A stretch of 64,000 nucleotides of DNA from Marinobacter daqiaonensis. Its GTDB lineage: Bacteria > Pseudomonadota > Gammaproteobacteria > Pseudomonadales > Oleiphilaceae. Below are positions 44,334 to 53,795 of this stretch, one piece after another. The notes beneath the pieces were generated by a model that saw only the letters and a program-made list of their open reading frames with translations, had not been told where the DNA came from and did no database searches. Position 1 is the first letter of the stretch. Every line of letters begins with the position of its first letter. Where the stretch lies: contig NZ_FOYW01000001.1 of assembly GCF_900115285.1 (NCBI RefSeq), positions 410,376 through 474,375 on the forward strand, written 5' to 3'. Position numbers and translations under genes: made by a program.

Positions 44334-46600
44334 AGGTAACTGAACAACCGGTACTGCGTGACATCGTATTGATAGGGGGTGGCCACAGCCACGTTGGAGT
44401 CCTGAAGCGTTTTGCGATGAAACCGGTGCCGGGCGTTCGCCTGACGCTGATCTGTCGCGATACCCACACGCCCTACTCCGGCATGCTTCCGGGCTATGTC
44501 GCTGGCCATTATTCCTATGACGAGTGCCACATTGACCTGAGCAATCTCGCCGAGTTCGCGGGCGCGCGCTTCTATCGTGATGAGGCGATTGGCCTCGACC
44601 GGACCAATCGAAGGATAATCTGCCGTGGACGTCCGCCGGTTCCCTACGACCTGGTGTCCATCAACATTGGCTCAACACCCAGGGTCAACGAGGTTCCGGG
44701 GGCGAGCGAACATGCGGTGCCGGTCAAGCCCATCCATGGTTTCAATGCCCGCTGGCTGAACCTTCTGGAGCGGGCCCAGACTCACGAAGGCCCCATGAGC
44801 ATCGGCGTCGTTGGCGCCGGCGCCGGTGGCGTGGAACTCCTCCTCGCCATGCAGTACCGCCTGCAGAACGAATACCGTGCCCGGGGCAAGGATCCCAAGC
44901 AGCTGTCCTTTCACCTGTTCGACCAGGCCCCGGAATTGCTGCCCACCCACAATGACAAGGTCCGCAAGGCCTTCGAGGCCACGCTGCGCAAGCGCAACGT
45001 CCATATCCACCTGGGCTCCGCCGTCAACCAGCTGGAGGCCGGCCACCTGGGTACGGAGACCGGCCAGAGCTTCGACCTCGACGAAATACTCTGGGTCACC
45101 CGCGCCGGCGGCCCGGAATGGCTGCGGAATACCGGGCTGGATCTGGACGAAGGCGGCTTTATCCGTTGCCGTGACACCCTGCAGACCGAGTCGGACGATG
45201 ATGTCTTTGCGGCGGGCGACATTGCCAACGTGGTGGATCACCCCCGGGAGAAGGCCGGTGTATTCGCTGTCCGTCAGGGGCCGCCCCTGGCCGACAACCT
45301 CCGGCGACGGGCCCTCGGCAAGGAGCCGAAGCCATTCCAGCCCCAGAAGGACTGGCTGGCACTGATCAGTACTGGCGACAAGTACGCCATCGCCTCCCGT
45401 GGCGACCGCTTTTTCAAGGGCCGGTTGGTCTGGCGCTGGAAGGACTGGATCGATCGCCGCTTCATGAAGAAGTTCAACGACCTGCCCCCCATGGAAGAGT
45501 CGTCCACCCTTCCCGACACCGCCGCGGCCCAGAATCCGGAGGAGGCCTCCCAGGCCATCTCCGCCGTCGCCATGCGCTGCGGCGGGTGTGGTGCCAAGGT
45601 GGGCAGTACCGTGCTGTCGCGGGCGCTGGGGGAGCTTCGCCCCATCGAGCGGGATGACATCCTGGTGGGGCTCCACGCTCCGGATGATGCCGCCGTGCTG
45701 AAGGTACCGCCTGGCAAGGCAGTGGTGCACACCGTCGACTTTTTCCGGGCCTTCATCGACGACCCCTATGTATTCGGCAAAGTGGCGGCCAACCACAGCC
45801 TGGGTGACTGTTTTGCCATGGGCGCGGAAGCCCAGAGCGCCACCGCGGTCGCCACCGTGCCCTATGGCATCGAATCGAAAGTGGAAGACGTGGTTTTCCA
45901 GATGATGTCCGGCGCTGTCGAGGTTCTCAATGAGGCCGGGTGCGCCCTGGTGGGCGGCCACACCGGCGAAGGCCGTGAACTGGCCCTGGGCTTCGCCGTC
46001 AACGGGCTGATCGATCCGAACGAGGTCATGAGCAAGGGCGGCCTGAAGGCCGGCGACAAACTGATACTCACCAAGGCCATTGGTACCGGCACCCTGTTTG
46101 CGGCCCATGCCCGACTGGCTGCCCGTGGCCGCTGGATCGACGCCGCCCTGGAATCCATGGTGCAGTCCAATCTGGAGGCTGCCCGCTGCCTTCGCCGGTA
46201 CGGCGCCCAGGCCTGCACCGACGTTACCGGTTTCGGGCTGTTGGGTCACCTGGTGGAAATGACCCGTCCCTCTGGTGTGGATGCGATTCTGAACCTGTCC
46301 GCCATTCCGATTCTGCCGGGTGCCGCGGAAACCGCTGCCGAAGGTATTCTCAGTTCCCTGCAGCCGGCCAACATCCGCCTGCGCCGTGGCATCAAGGATC
46401 AGGACCGGTGGGTCGATCATCCCCAGTACCCGCTGATTTTCGATCCCCAGACCGCGGGCGGACTGCTGGCGAGTGTACCGGCTGACAAGGCGGACGCCTG
46501 TGTCGCGGAGCTGAGGGCCCTCGGCTATCCCGTTACTGCCATCATCGGCGAAGTCACTCCACAGGGAGACGCCATAGAGCCGATCACCCTCAGGGACTGA
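44330..46600 (+). CDS. selD: FAD/NAD(P) oxidoreductase-selenophosphate synthetase (SelD) fusion
   Basis: 756 residues. Part one (about 10-385) is an NDH-2/pyridine-nucleotide oxidoreductase: IVLIGGGHSHVGVLKRFA, SIGVVGAGAGGVELLLAMQ and VFAAGDIANV. Part two (about 410-756) is SelD, which makes selenophosphate from selenide and ATP. It has the catalytic MRCGGCGAKVGSTVL with Cys420 (equivalent to E. coli Cys17) and Lys423, then DDAAVL, DPYVFGKVAANHSLGDCFAMG, GGHTGEG and TDVTGFGLLGH. The position of E. coli Cys19 is Ala. The fused flavin domain could reduce selenium to the selenide substrate. Coupled to the preceding gene by ATGA and overlapping senB tail-to-tail by 11 bp. Confidence 0.92.
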   Translation: MKVTEQPVLRDIVLIGGGHSHVGVLKRFAMKPVPGVRLTLICRDTHTPYSGMLPGYVAGHYSYDECHIDLSNLAEFAGARFYRDEAIGLDRTNRRIICRGRPPVPYDLVSINIGSTPRVNEVPGASEHAVPVKPIHGFNARWLNLLERAQTHEGPMSIGVVGAGAGGVELLLAMQYRLQNEYRARGKDPKQLSFHLFDQAPELLPTHNDKVRKAFEATLRKRNVHIHLGSAVNQLEAGHLGTETGQSFDLDEILWVTRAGGPEWLRNTGLDLDEGGFIRCRDTLQTESDDDVFAAGDIANVVDHPREKAGVFAVRQGPPLADNLRRRALGKEPKPFQPQKDWLALISTGDKYAIASRGDRFFKGRLVWRWKDWIDRRFMKKFNDLPPMEESSTLPDTAAAQNPEEASQAISAVAMRCGGCGAKVGSTVLSRALGELRPIERDDILVGLHAPDDAAVLKVPPGKAVVHTVDFFRAFIDDPYVFGKVAANHSLGDCFAMGAEAQSATAVATVPYGIESKVEDVVFQMMSGAVEVLNEAGCALVGGHTGEGRELALGFAVNGLIDPNEVMSKGGLKAGDKLILTKAIGTGTLFAAHARLAARGRWIDAALESMVQSNLEAARCLRRYGAQACTDVTGFGLLGHLVEMTRPSGVDAILNLSAIPILPGAAETAAEGILSSLQPANIRLRRGIKDQDRWVDHPQYPLIFDPQTAGGLLASVPADKADACVAELRALGYPVTAIIGEVTPQGDAIEPITLRD

Positions 46601-47558
46601 CCCGGCGGAGGGCCTCCTCAAGGGAGGCCTGTTCCCGCTCGGGGGTGAACCTGCCTGCCAGGTCACTCACGATGGTTCCGAGGGTGGCCAGCCATTCGGC
46701 ATCATTCTCCGCCCGCTCCAGCAACTCCGACAGTCTGCGCACGTCCCCCACCGGATACTGGCCGGGGTAGTGTTCGCCGAGCAGGCCCAGGTTCCCGGGA
46801 ATGTCCGAAGCGATTACGGGAAGTCCGGCACGGCAGGCTTCGGACACCACATTGGCACCTCCTTCCATGATCGAACTGATGACCATGGCCCTGCTGCTGG
46901 CCAGCAGGTTCCGCGTCTGTTCGCGACTGATCTCTCCCAGCCAGTGGTACCGGGGGTTGGCGGCCATTTCATCCAGTGCCGCCTGCTCCCAGTCACTGTC
47001 ATGGGCCTTGCCCGCGTGCAGAACCCGGAGGCAGGAGGCAGAGGGCAAAAGGCCCGCCGCCCGCGCCGTTGCCAGGGGATCTTTCTCCTCGCGAAGATGG
47101 CCGATCACGCAGACATCGAAATGCTGCTGGTCCTCTTGCGGCGGTTGGGGGTCCGCCGCCCGGGCGGACTGGAGAACAACCGTGATACGGTCCTGGAGAT
47201 CTTCCGGAACGTCCCGCCACGCCAGTTCATGGAGCACGATAAGTCCATCCGCGGCCGCCATGGCCGGCCGTGTCTCATCCGGATGGGTATACTGGAACCG
47301 GTAGAGGTCGGTGCCGGTGAGGGCCACGATAAGCGGCTTGTTCCCCTGCGCTCGTCGCCAGCTGGCAATTGCCTCATGGCTGCGCCAGGCATGAAGAGCA
47401 ATAAGCAAGTCAGCCGCGTCCGCAAGTTCACTGTCGTAGTTTGTGGCAATCTTCACCCGGTGACCGGCTTTCTCCAGCAGTCCGGCCCAACGTTCGGCGG
47501 TCGCCCGGTTCCCGGCCAGGGATCCTTCGGGGGCTGGCGTCAATAGCAGTAGTTTCAT
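46590..47558 (-). CDS. senB: Selenosugar synthase SenB (TIGR04348-type glycosyltransferase)
   Basis: 322-residue GT4-like glycosyltransferase. KLLLLTPAPEGSLAGNRATAERWAGLLEKAGH gives the N-terminal lobe (first part), and CVIGHLREEKDPLATARAAGL with VISSIMEGGANVVSEACRAGLPVIASDIPGNLGLLG gives the nucleotide-sugar lobe with the E-x7-E pattern. TIGR04348 proteins were shown to be SenB, which makes a selenosugar from UDP-sugar and selenophosphate during selenoneine biosynthesis. It overlaps the SelD fusion by 11 bp at their 3' ends, and is divergent from the putative selenium transporter with 115 bp between. Location and context strongly support the call. Confidence 0.85.
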   Translation of the reverse strand: MKLLLLTPAPEGSLAGNRATAERWAGLLEKAGHRVKIATNYDSELADAADLLIALHAWRSHEAIASWRRAQGNKPLIVALTGTDLYRFQYTHPDETRPAMAAADGLIVLHELAWRDVPEDLQDRITVVLQSARAADPQPPQEDQQHFDVCVIGHLREEKDPLATARAAGLLPSASCLRVLHAGKAHDSDWEQAALDEMAANPRYHWLGEISREQTRNLLASSRAMVISSIMEGGANVVSEACRAGLPVIASDIPGNLGLLGEHYPGQYPVGDVRRLSELLERAENDAEWLATLGTIVSDLAGRFTPEREQASLEEALRRVSP

Positions 47559-47673
47559 TTAGTTGCTACCATTTATGTGCTACACAGTTTGTCGTACGTT
47601 GAGCTGATCCGATTCGGCCATCGTAAAGTATCATCACAGACAACCCATCCCATAATTCAAGGAATGACTCCCC

Positions 47674-48540
47674 ATGCTGAAAAAAATCATTGGCCTGGCT
47701 ACGGTAGCCGCCGCCACGGCGTGCTTTGCGTTTTCGGCAGCCGCCGAGACCTTCGTGTTCACCGCTATTCCCGATCAGGATGAGACCAAGCTGGTCGAGC
47801 GCTTCGGCGCCGTGGAAGAGTATCTCGAGGAGCAACTCGGGGTCGAGGTTCGCTATATCCCCGTGAAGTCCTATGCCGCGGCGGTCTCCGCCTTCCGCAA
47901 CAACCAGGTGCAGCTGGCCTGGTTCGGTGGCCTCTCCGGGGTTCAGGCACGTCGCCTGGTACCCGGTTCGGAAGCCATTGCCCAGGGTGTGGAAGATCCG
48001 GATTTCCAGACTTTTTTCATTGCCAATCATGAGTCGGGACTTGAGCGCATGGCTGAGCTGACCGATGAGCTGCGCGGCAAGACCTTTACCTTTGGCTCCA
48101 AGGGTTCCACCTCCGGTCGCCTGATGCCGGAATTTTACATCCGGGAAGCGTTCGGTGAGGCCCCGGATGAGGTTTTCTCCCGGGTCGGATTCAGCGGCAA
48201 TCACACCCGCACCATCCGGCTGGTTGAGGCGGGAACCTATGACATCGGTGCGGTGAACTACAAGGTCTGGGAAAGTCAGGTCAAGGAAAATGCCGTGGAC
48301 ACCAACAAGGTTCAGGTCATCTGGGAAACACCCTATTACGCGGATTACCAGTGGACCATTCGCGGCGACGTCGATGAGCGATTTGGTGACGGCTTCAAGG
48401 AGCGGGTCACCCAGGCGTTACTGAATATGGACGACCCCGAGCTGCTGGAGCGTTTCCCCCGCAAGGGCTTTATCCCCGCCTCCAATGAAGATTACGATGC
48501 CATCGAAGATACGGCGGAGTCCCTGGGCCTGGTCAATTAA
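47674..48540 (+). CDS. PhnD-like binding protein, putative selenium-oxyanion ABC transporter component
   Basis: 288-residue periplasmic protein with a signal peptide ending near SAAAETF (about residue 24). The mature part is of the phosphate/phosphonate PhnD family: VFTAIPDQDETKLVERFGAVEEYL, NNQVQLAWFGGLSGVQARR, GKTFTFGSKGSTSGRLMPEF and AGTYDIGAVNYKVWES. A clade of this family next to SelD and SenB has been named as a putative selenate-binding protein (TIGR04553). It starts a three-gene ABC operon with 1-bp and 13-bp gaps. Selenate versus selenite or another anion cannot be decided from sequence. Confidence 0.8.
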   Translation: MLKKIIGLATVAAATACFAFSAAAETFVFTAIPDQDETKLVERFGAVEEYLEEQLGVEVRYIPVKSYAAAVSAFRNNQVQLAWFGGLSGVQARRLVPGSEAIAQGVEDPDFQTFFIANHESGLERMAELTDELRGKTFTFGSKGSTSGRLMPEFYIREAFGEAPDEVFSRVGFSGNHTRTIRLVEAGTYDIGAVNYKVWESQVKENAVDTNKVQVIWETPYYADYQWTIRGDVDERFGDGFKERVTQALLNMDDPELLERFPRKGFIPASNEDYDAIEDTAESLGLVN

Positions 48541-49196
48541 TGGATGCGCCGCTCGAACTGACCGGACTCTCCGGTTTCTACAATGGGCAGCGGGTGCTGG
48601 GCCCGCTGTCCTTTACCGTCAACCCGGGCGAAAGGATTGCCCTGGTTGGCAGCAGCGGCGCCGGCAAATCCACCCTTATCCGGCTGATCCATGACCGGGT
48701 CAACGATACGGCCGCGCTGGTTCCCCAGGAACTGGGACTGGTGAATGCCCTGCCGGTTTTCCATAACGTCTACATGGCGCGGCTGGACCAGCACAGCGCG
48801 CTTTATAACCTGGCAACCCTTATTCGTCCCTTCCGCAAGGACCGGGCGGAGGTAACCGGCATTCTTGAGCGCCTCTCCATGGGCGAGAAGCTCTGGAAGC
48901 CATCCGCGAGCCTGTCCGGCGGCCAGCGGCAGCGCGTGGCCATTGCCAGGGCGCTGTACCGTGAGGCGGACCTGCTATTGGCGGACGAGCCGGTCTCGGC
49001 CCTCGACGGGCCCATGGCGAACCTGGTCATGACTTTGCTTCAGGAGCGATTTTCCACCTTTGTGGTGGCCCTGCACGATGTTGAGCTTGCCCTGGACCAC
49101 ACCACCCGAATTATCGGAATCCGTAACGGCAAGATAGCCCTGGACGCACCAAGCCGTGACCTGACGCCCGCCGATATCCGACCACTGTACGACTGA
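48540..49196 (+). CDS. ABC transporter ATPase (PhnC-like) of the putative selenium transporter
   Basis: 218-residue ATP-binding subunit. Walker A ALVGSSGAGKSTLIRLI, Q-loop LVPQELGL, signature SLSGGQRQRVAIARAL, Walker B LLLADEPVSALD and the H-loop VVALHDVELAL are all intact. It is somewhat shorter than PhnC. Its ATG overlaps the TAA of the binding-protein gene (TAATG), so translation is coupled. It would energise the permease encoded 13 bp downstream. Confidence 0.9.
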   Translation: MDAPLELTGLSGFYNGQRVLGPLSFTVNPGERIALVGSSGAGKSTLIRLIHDRVNDTAALVPQELGLVNALPVFHNVYMARLDQHSALYNLATLIRPFRKDRAEVTGILERLSMGEKLWKPSASLSGGQRQRVAIARALYREADLLLADEPVSALDGPMANLVMTLLQERFSTFVVALHDVELALDHTTRIIGIRNGKIALDAPSRDLTPADIRPLYD

Positions 49197-49209
49197 TGGA
49201 CTATCTCTG

Positions 49210-50700
49210 ATGCTGCGCTGGCCCAACGTACCCATGAGCCACTCCCGGACCGCCCGCACCAGTCTCATGTTCGTTGCGGTTGCCCTGGCGTGCCTGGCGG
49301 TATCGGACATTGCGATCACCACCAGTAACCCCTGGAAGGATCTGCTGCAGTTCTTCCTGGGCGTGGTGACACCGGATTTCTTTTCAAGTGAGGGTCTCGC
49401 CACCGCACTTTTGCGGACGGTGGCCTTTGCCTTTGTCGGCGTCACCATCGGCGCCCTGTCCGGCTTCCTGCTGGCGCTGGTGTACCGGATCCGGATCGTC
49501 CGCACATTCTGCGCCTTTATCCGTGCCATCCACGAACTGTTCTGGGCCCTGATTTTCCTCCAGTTCTTCGGCTTCCACCCCCTGACCGGGGTGCTGGCCA
49601 TCGCCATCCCCTACGCCGGGATTTTTGCCAAGGTATACAGCGAGATTCTGGACCAGGTTGACCCGGAGCCCCGCAACCTGCTGCCAGTGCGCACCGGCGT
49701 TTTCTCTGCCTTTATCTACGCCCGGATTCCCGATTGCTGGGAACAGATCCGCACCTACACGTCCTATCGGCTGGAATGCGGCCTCCGCTCCAGTGCGATT
49801 CTCGGTTTTGTCGGACTACCGACCCTCGGCTTCTATCTTGAGTCTTCGTTTTCCCAGGGGTTCTACTCCGAAGCCGGCGCGGTCCTGATCCTCTTCTACG
49901 TGCTTATCGCCACTATCCCCCTGTGGGTTCGTCCGAAGCTATTGCCCTTGTATGTCATTGCCTCCCCCTTCTTCCTGGGCGATGGGATGCCCATTATCTG
50001 GGGTAACGTCAAGCGGTTCTTCACCGAGGATATCGTGCCTGCTCCCCTGAGAACTGGCTATGGCAGCGAGGAGTTCTGGCCCTGGATAACCGACCTTGTG
50101 GTCAACCAGGCCCTTCCCGGTATCTGGAACACCCTGGTGCTGACCCAGATAGCCCTGGTGGCCACCGGCCTCGTCACATTACTGGCCTTCCCTCTGATTT
50201 CTCGGCATTTCGGGAACCGGGTGTCCCGCACCGGGGGGCACGTGCTGCTGGTCATCGCCCGGTCAACGCCGGAGTACATCCTCGCCTATATCCTGTTGCA
50301 GCTATGGGGACCCTCCATGTTGCCCGCAGTGGTTGCGCTCGCTCTGCACAATGGCGGTATCATCGGTCACCTGATCGGCCGTCAGACCAATGGCATCCGG
50401 CTTCGCCCGGACGCCCCGAAAGGCGTGCTGCGGTATGGCTACGAGCTGATACCCCGGGTCTATCCTTCGTTCCTGGCCTTCCTGTTCTACCGGTGGGAAA
50501 TCATCATGCGGGAAACCGCGATCCTGGGCATTCTGGGCATCTACACCCTCGGCTTCTATGTTGACAGCGCCATCCAGAACATCCAGTTCGACAAGGCGAT
50601 CATTCTGATCCTGATCACCGCCATGCTGAATATCGGTATCGATTCCCTGTCCCGACGTATTCGCAGCCGGCTCGCCCTGCAGACCATGCCCACCTGTTAG
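49210..50700 (+). CDS. Fused two-domain ABC permease (PhnE-PhnE type)
   Basis: 496-residue inner-membrane protein made of two PhnE-like halves, each with about 6 TM helices. The first half has IRAIHELFWALIFLQFFGFHPLTGVLAIAIPYAG and the EAA-like loop ECGLRSSAILGFVG; the second has IARSTPEYILAYILLQLWG, and the loop RETAILGILGIYTLGFYVDSA. A single chain with both halves replaces the usual homodimer of permeases. Last gene of the putative selenium transporter operon. A possible in-frame ATG 10 codons later (MSHSRTART) cannot be excluded as start. Confidence 0.87.
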   Translation: MLRWPNVPMSHSRTARTSLMFVAVALACLAVSDIAITTSNPWKDLLQFFLGVVTPDFFSSEGLATALLRTVAFAFVGVTIGALSGFLLALVYRIRIVRTFCAFIRAIHELFWALIFLQFFGFHPLTGVLAIAIPYAGIFAKVYSEILDQVDPEPRNLLPVRTGVFSAFIYARIPDCWEQIRTYTSYRLECGLRSSAILGFVGLPTLGFYLESSFSQGFYSEAGAVLILFYVLIATIPLWVRPKLLPLYVIASPFFLGDGMPIIWGNVKRFFTEDIVPAPLRTGYGSEEFWPWITDLVVNQALPGIWNTLVLTQIALVATGLVTLLAFPLISRHFGNRVSRTGGHVLLVIARSTPEYILAYILLQLWGPSMLPAVVALALHNGGIIGHLIGRQTNGIRLRPDAPKGVLRYGYELIPRVYPSFLAFLFYRWEIIMRETAILGILGIYTLGFYVDSAIQNIQFDKAIILILITAMLNIGIDSLSRRIRSRLALQTMPTC

Positions 50701-50720
50701 GTCGGGTAAGCCGGGCGGCG

Positions 50721-51194
50721 TCAGCTCTCAAAGGCCTCCGAGGGACTGAAGACAAGGCCCGGCCCGGTGTCCAGTCGGCGGCCGTCCACCTCAAAGGTCA
50801 CCTGCCAGACCATCTCCGGGCCGGTGGTGCAGAAGGGCGGGACGAAGGTGGCGTGATAACGGCCGGCTTGCTGTTTCTGCATTCCCACAGGGTATTCGCC
50901 CATGTACATGCTGACACCGAGCAGAATCATCACCACCCGATCCGGGTTGTCGGGCAGCTTGAGTTCTAGCGAGAGTTCATTCTGCTCCAGAGGCTTCATG
51001 GAGACGGACGCGGGGCCGTCAGCCAGCGGCCAGGTGCAGGTTTCAGACAGAGGATGGCAGGGGGACTCGTCGCCCTCCCCGGGGAGCTCGGATGACGAGC
51101 CGGCCACCTCGCCATCCCTGCCCAGCCAACGGGGACCCAGGGTCATCAGGGCCACAAGGCCGACAATCAGAAGTAGTACCAACAGACCACGCAT
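50721..51194 (-). CDS. Membrane-anchored hypothetical protein with paired cysteines
   Basis: 157 residues; one N-terminal TM helix (LLVLLLIVGLVALMTLG, about residues 4-20) with the rest likely periplasmic. Mature part: CHPLSETCTWPLADGPASVS, then beta-rich sequence (LELKLPDNPDRVVMILLGVSMYMGEYPVGM, RYHATFVPPFCTTGPEMVWQVTFEVDGRRL) with a third Cys. It has an Ig-like, FixH-like or cupredoxin-like look, but I do not recognise the family. The large open frame that continues upstream is antisense to the ABC ATPase gene and is ignored; this ATG has AAAAGG about 10 bp before it. The gene is convergent with the transporter operon. Confidence 0.65.
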   Translation of the reverse strand: MRGLLVLLLIVGLVALMTLGPRWLGRDGEVAGSSSELPGEGDESPCHPLSETCTWPLADGPASVSMKPLEQNELSLELKLPDNPDRVVMILLGVSMYMGEYPVGMQKQQAGRYHATFVPPFCTTGPEMVWQVTFEVDGRRLDTGPGLVFSPSEAFES

Positions 51195-51338
51195 GCAAAA
51201 TACTGCCTTTTCGGGGACCAACGAGAAGAGCATGCATTGTGCCGGTGAATAGAGAGGGTGCCAAGCGGGACGGGACACCCGGCCCATAACATGCGAAAAT
51301 GCCCGACTTTTCCCATCCTGCTGACGGAGTAACCTGGC

Positions 51339-52262
51339 GTGCAACCGGATATTTCGGTACAGAACCTCAGCAAAACCTATGAAGACGGCTTCCAGGCCCT
51401 CAAGAACATTGACCTGGATATCCAGAAAGGCGAGATATTTGCCCTGCTGGGCCCCAACGGCGCCGGCAAGACCACTCTCATCAGCATTATCTGTGGCCTG
51501 GTGAATCCATCCAGCGGCAGTGTCAAAGCCGCCGGCCACGACATCCTCAGGGACTTCCGCGCCGCCCGGTCTGCCATCGGCCTGGTGCCCCAGGAGCTGA
51601 GCACGGATTCCTTCGAGAAGGTCTGGAACACCGTGAGTTTCAGTCGGGGCCTGTTCGGCAAGGCGCCTAACCCCGCCCACATCGAAAAGATCCTCCGTGA
51701 GCTGTCGCTCTGGGACAAGCGCAACAGCCGGGTCATGTCCCTTTCCGGTGGCATGAAGCGCCGGGTCATGATCGCCAAGGCCCTTTCCCATGAACCGGAC
51801 ATCCTGTTCCTGGATGAACCCACCGCCGGTGTGGATGTGGAGCTGCGGCGGGACATGTGGGAAATGGTCCGCAAGCTGCGTGAAAGCGGGGTCACCATCA
51901 TTCTCACCACCCATTACATCGAGGAAGCCGAGGAAATGGCGGACCGCATCGGGGTGATCCGCAACGGCGAACTGATCCTGGTGGAGGAAAAGACCAGGCT
52001 CATGTCCAAGCTCGGACGCAAGGAGCTCCGTCTGCACCTGCAACACCCCCTGGACACCCTGCCTCCGGAACTGGTGGATCAGCCCATTGAACTGTCGGAA
52101 GACGGCTACGAGCTGATCTACACCTTCGACAGCCAGCAGGAGCAGGCCGGTGTGGCCCTGCTGTTGCGGACGCTGGGAGAGCTGGGGGTGGAATACCGGG
52201 ATCTGCAGACCCGGGAAAGCTCCCTGGAAGAGATTTTCGTGGGACTGGTCCACCATGACTGA
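51339..52262 (+). CDS. ABC-2 type transporter ATP-binding protein
   Basis: 307-residue ATPase. Walker [19 protein letters not shown], signature [16 protein letters not shown], Walker [21 protein letters not shown] and H-loop [15 protein letters not shown] are complete. A C-terminal extension of about 90 residues, typical of YadG/drug-export type ATPases, follows. It partners with the permease starting 33 bp later, resembling the YadG/YadH pair of E. coli. The start is a GTG at 51339 with GGAG 9 bp upstream. Confidence 0.9.
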   Translation: MQPDISVQNLSKTYEDGFQALKNIDLDIQKGEIFALLGPNGAGKTTLISIICGLVNPSSGSVKAAGHDILRDFRAARSAIGLVPQELSTDSFEKVWNTVSFSRGLFGKAPNPAHIEKILRELSLWDKRNSRVMSLSGGMKRRVMIAKALSHEPDILFLDEPTAGVDVELRRDMWEMVRKLRESGVTIILTTHYIEEAEEMADRIGVIRNGELILVEEKTRLMSKLGRKELRLHLQHPLDTLPPELVDQPIELSEDGYELIYTFDSQQEQAGVALLLRTLGELGVEYRDLQTRESSLEEIFVGLVHHD

Positions 52263-52295
52263 CCGGTCCGGCCTGCCCTGTTCTGGAGTGTGTTT

Positions 52296-53057
52296 ATGAA
52301 CCTGTACGGCATCCGTGCCATCTACAAGTTTGAAATGGCCCGCATGTGGCGGACTCTCATGCAGAGTGTCGCCTCACCGGTGATCTCCACGTCTCTTTAT
52401 TTCGTGGTGTTCGGTTCGGCCATCGGCTCACGCATGGGAGACATTGATGGCATCAGCTATGGCGCCTACATCATTCCCGGCCTGATCATGCTTACGCTGC
52501 TGATGCAGAGCATCTCCAACGCCAGTTTCGGCATCTACATGCCGCGGTTCTCGGGAACTATCTACGAAGTTCTGTCGGCACCGGTCTCCTATGTGGAAGT
52601 GGTGCTGGGCTACGTGGGCGCCGCTGCGACCAAATCAGTGATTCTGGGGCTGATCATCCTCGCCACGGCCCGGCTGTTCGTCGACTACAGCGTACTCCAT
52701 CCCTTCTGGATGCTGGCGTTCCTGGTGCTGACTGCAATCACCTTCAGCCTGTTCGGCTTTATCATCGGAATCTGGGCCGACGGCTTCGAAAAGCTCCAGA
52801 TCGTGCCCCTGATGATCGTCACGCCACTGGTATTTCTCGGTGGCACCTTCTACTCCATCGATATGCTGCCGGAGGTCTGGCAGACCATCACCCTGTTCAA
52901 TCCGGTGGTCTATCTGATTTCGGGTTTCCGATGGGCATTCTATGGTGTCTCCGATATCCATATCGGCATCAGTGTGGCCATGATCCTGGTATTCCTGACC
53001 CTGTGCATGGTGTTGATCAGCTGGATCTTCCGCACCGGCTATCGCCTGAAACCCTGA
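52296..53057 (+). CDS. ABC-2 type transporter permease
   Basis: 253-residue inner-membrane protein with 6 TM helices. [31 protein letters not shown] gives the N-terminal cytosolic helix and first TM; the conserved [21 protein letters not shown] and [17 protein letters not shown] are typical of YadH/NodJ-like exporters. Substrate unknown. Start ATG at 52296 with GGAG 5 bp upstream, preferred over the GTG two codons earlier. Followed after 9 bp by the DUF192 gene. Confidence 0.9.
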   Translation: MNLYGIRAIYKFEMARMWRTLMQSVASPVISTSLYFVVFGSAIGSRMGDIDGISYGAYIIPGLIMLTLLMQSISNASFGIYMPRFSGTIYEVLSAPVSYVEVVLGYVGAAATKSVILGLIILATARLFVDYSVLHPFWMLAFLVLTAITFSLFGFIIGIWADGFEKLQIVPLMIVTPLVFLGGTFYSIDMLPEVWQTITLFNPVVYLISGFRWAFYGVSDIHIGISVAMILVFLTLCMVLISWIFRTGYRLKP

Positions 53058-53066
53058 GGTTGGCCC

Positions 53067-53576
53067 ATGGCCCTTTTACGGCAGTGTATCCTGCTTGCGC
53101 TGATCTGCGTTGCCATTCCCGCTGTCAGCGCGGATGAGGGCCCGCCCCAGTTCCTGGAGGCACGCCCGGCCTGCCTGGTGACGGACCGCGGTGCCGTGCA
53201 CCTGAAGCTTGAGAGGGCGACAACGGATCGCCAGCGCCGGATAGGCCTGATGGAGCGGAAATCCCTGCCACCGGAACGGGGCATGGTGTTTCTCTATGAG
53301 GATCAAAGGTCCGCCAACGCGGGTTTCTGGATGTACCGCACCCGCATTCCCCTTGATATCGCCTGGCTTGATGAACAGGGTGTCATCATTAACACGGATA
53401 CCATGACCCCGTGCACAACCCCAAGTGCCATTCTCTGTCCGACCTGGGAGCCTGGCGTGTCACACCGGATGGTTCTCGAGGTGAACGCGGGCTTTTTCGA
53501 GGAAAATCATGTCGACAAGGGCGACAAGTTAATACTGAACCCGAAAGACCACAAGGAGTGTCAAACGGGCGTTTGA
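53067..53576 (+). CDS. DUF192 secreted protein
   Basis: 169 residues with a signal peptide ending near AVSADE (about residue 23). HLKLERATTDRQRRIGLMERKSLPPERGMVF, split at GLMERKSL and GMVFLYE, and NAGFWMYRTRIPLDIAWLDEQGVII carry the DUF192 signature, a fold of unknown function found in many secreted proteins. Two Cys pairs (AC at about 33; PC and LC near 113-121) may form disulfides. It is linked to the ABC-2 pair by a 9-bp gap, so it may be part of the same envelope function. Confidence 0.88.
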   Translation: MALLRQCILLALICVAIPAVSADEGPPQFLEARPACLVTDRGAVHLKLERATTDRQRRIGLMERKSLPPERGMVFLYEDQRSANAGFWMYRTRIPLDIAWLDEQGVIINTDTMTPCTTPSAILCPTWEPGVSHRMVLEVNAGFFEENHVDKGDKLILNPKDHKECQTGV

Positions 53577-53795
53577 GTATCTCCTTTCCTGAGATCGCTT
53601 GATAAATCTCACACCCTTCGTGTCCAACCCTGTCTTTTTTTCACGCCAAGTCCATATACTTTCCGCGGTTTTCAATTCAGGAAGCCCCGTAAGTCGCTGT
53701 TAATTATGACCATAAATTCATAATTGGTGGCGCGAACAGGATGAACCCGAAGCAGGATGTGTCGGGTCGGGAAAGCAGCTCAGGGAGAAGGCGCT

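Noticed and set aside
44672..46666. Long open frame on the minus strand (664 codons) opposite the SelD fusion.
   Set aside because: It mirrors the strong codon bias of the plus-strand gene; its translation has no family motifs and it overlaps senB as well.
51195..52256. Upstream extension of the membrane-anchored hypothetical gene across the ABC ATPase.
   Set aside because: It is antisense to a well-defined ATPase; a better ATG with TM helix exists at 51194.
53577..53795. T-rich stretch near 53634-53640 as a terminator for the DUF192 gene.
   Set aside because: Only a 4-bp stem can be drawn before it; too weak to call.
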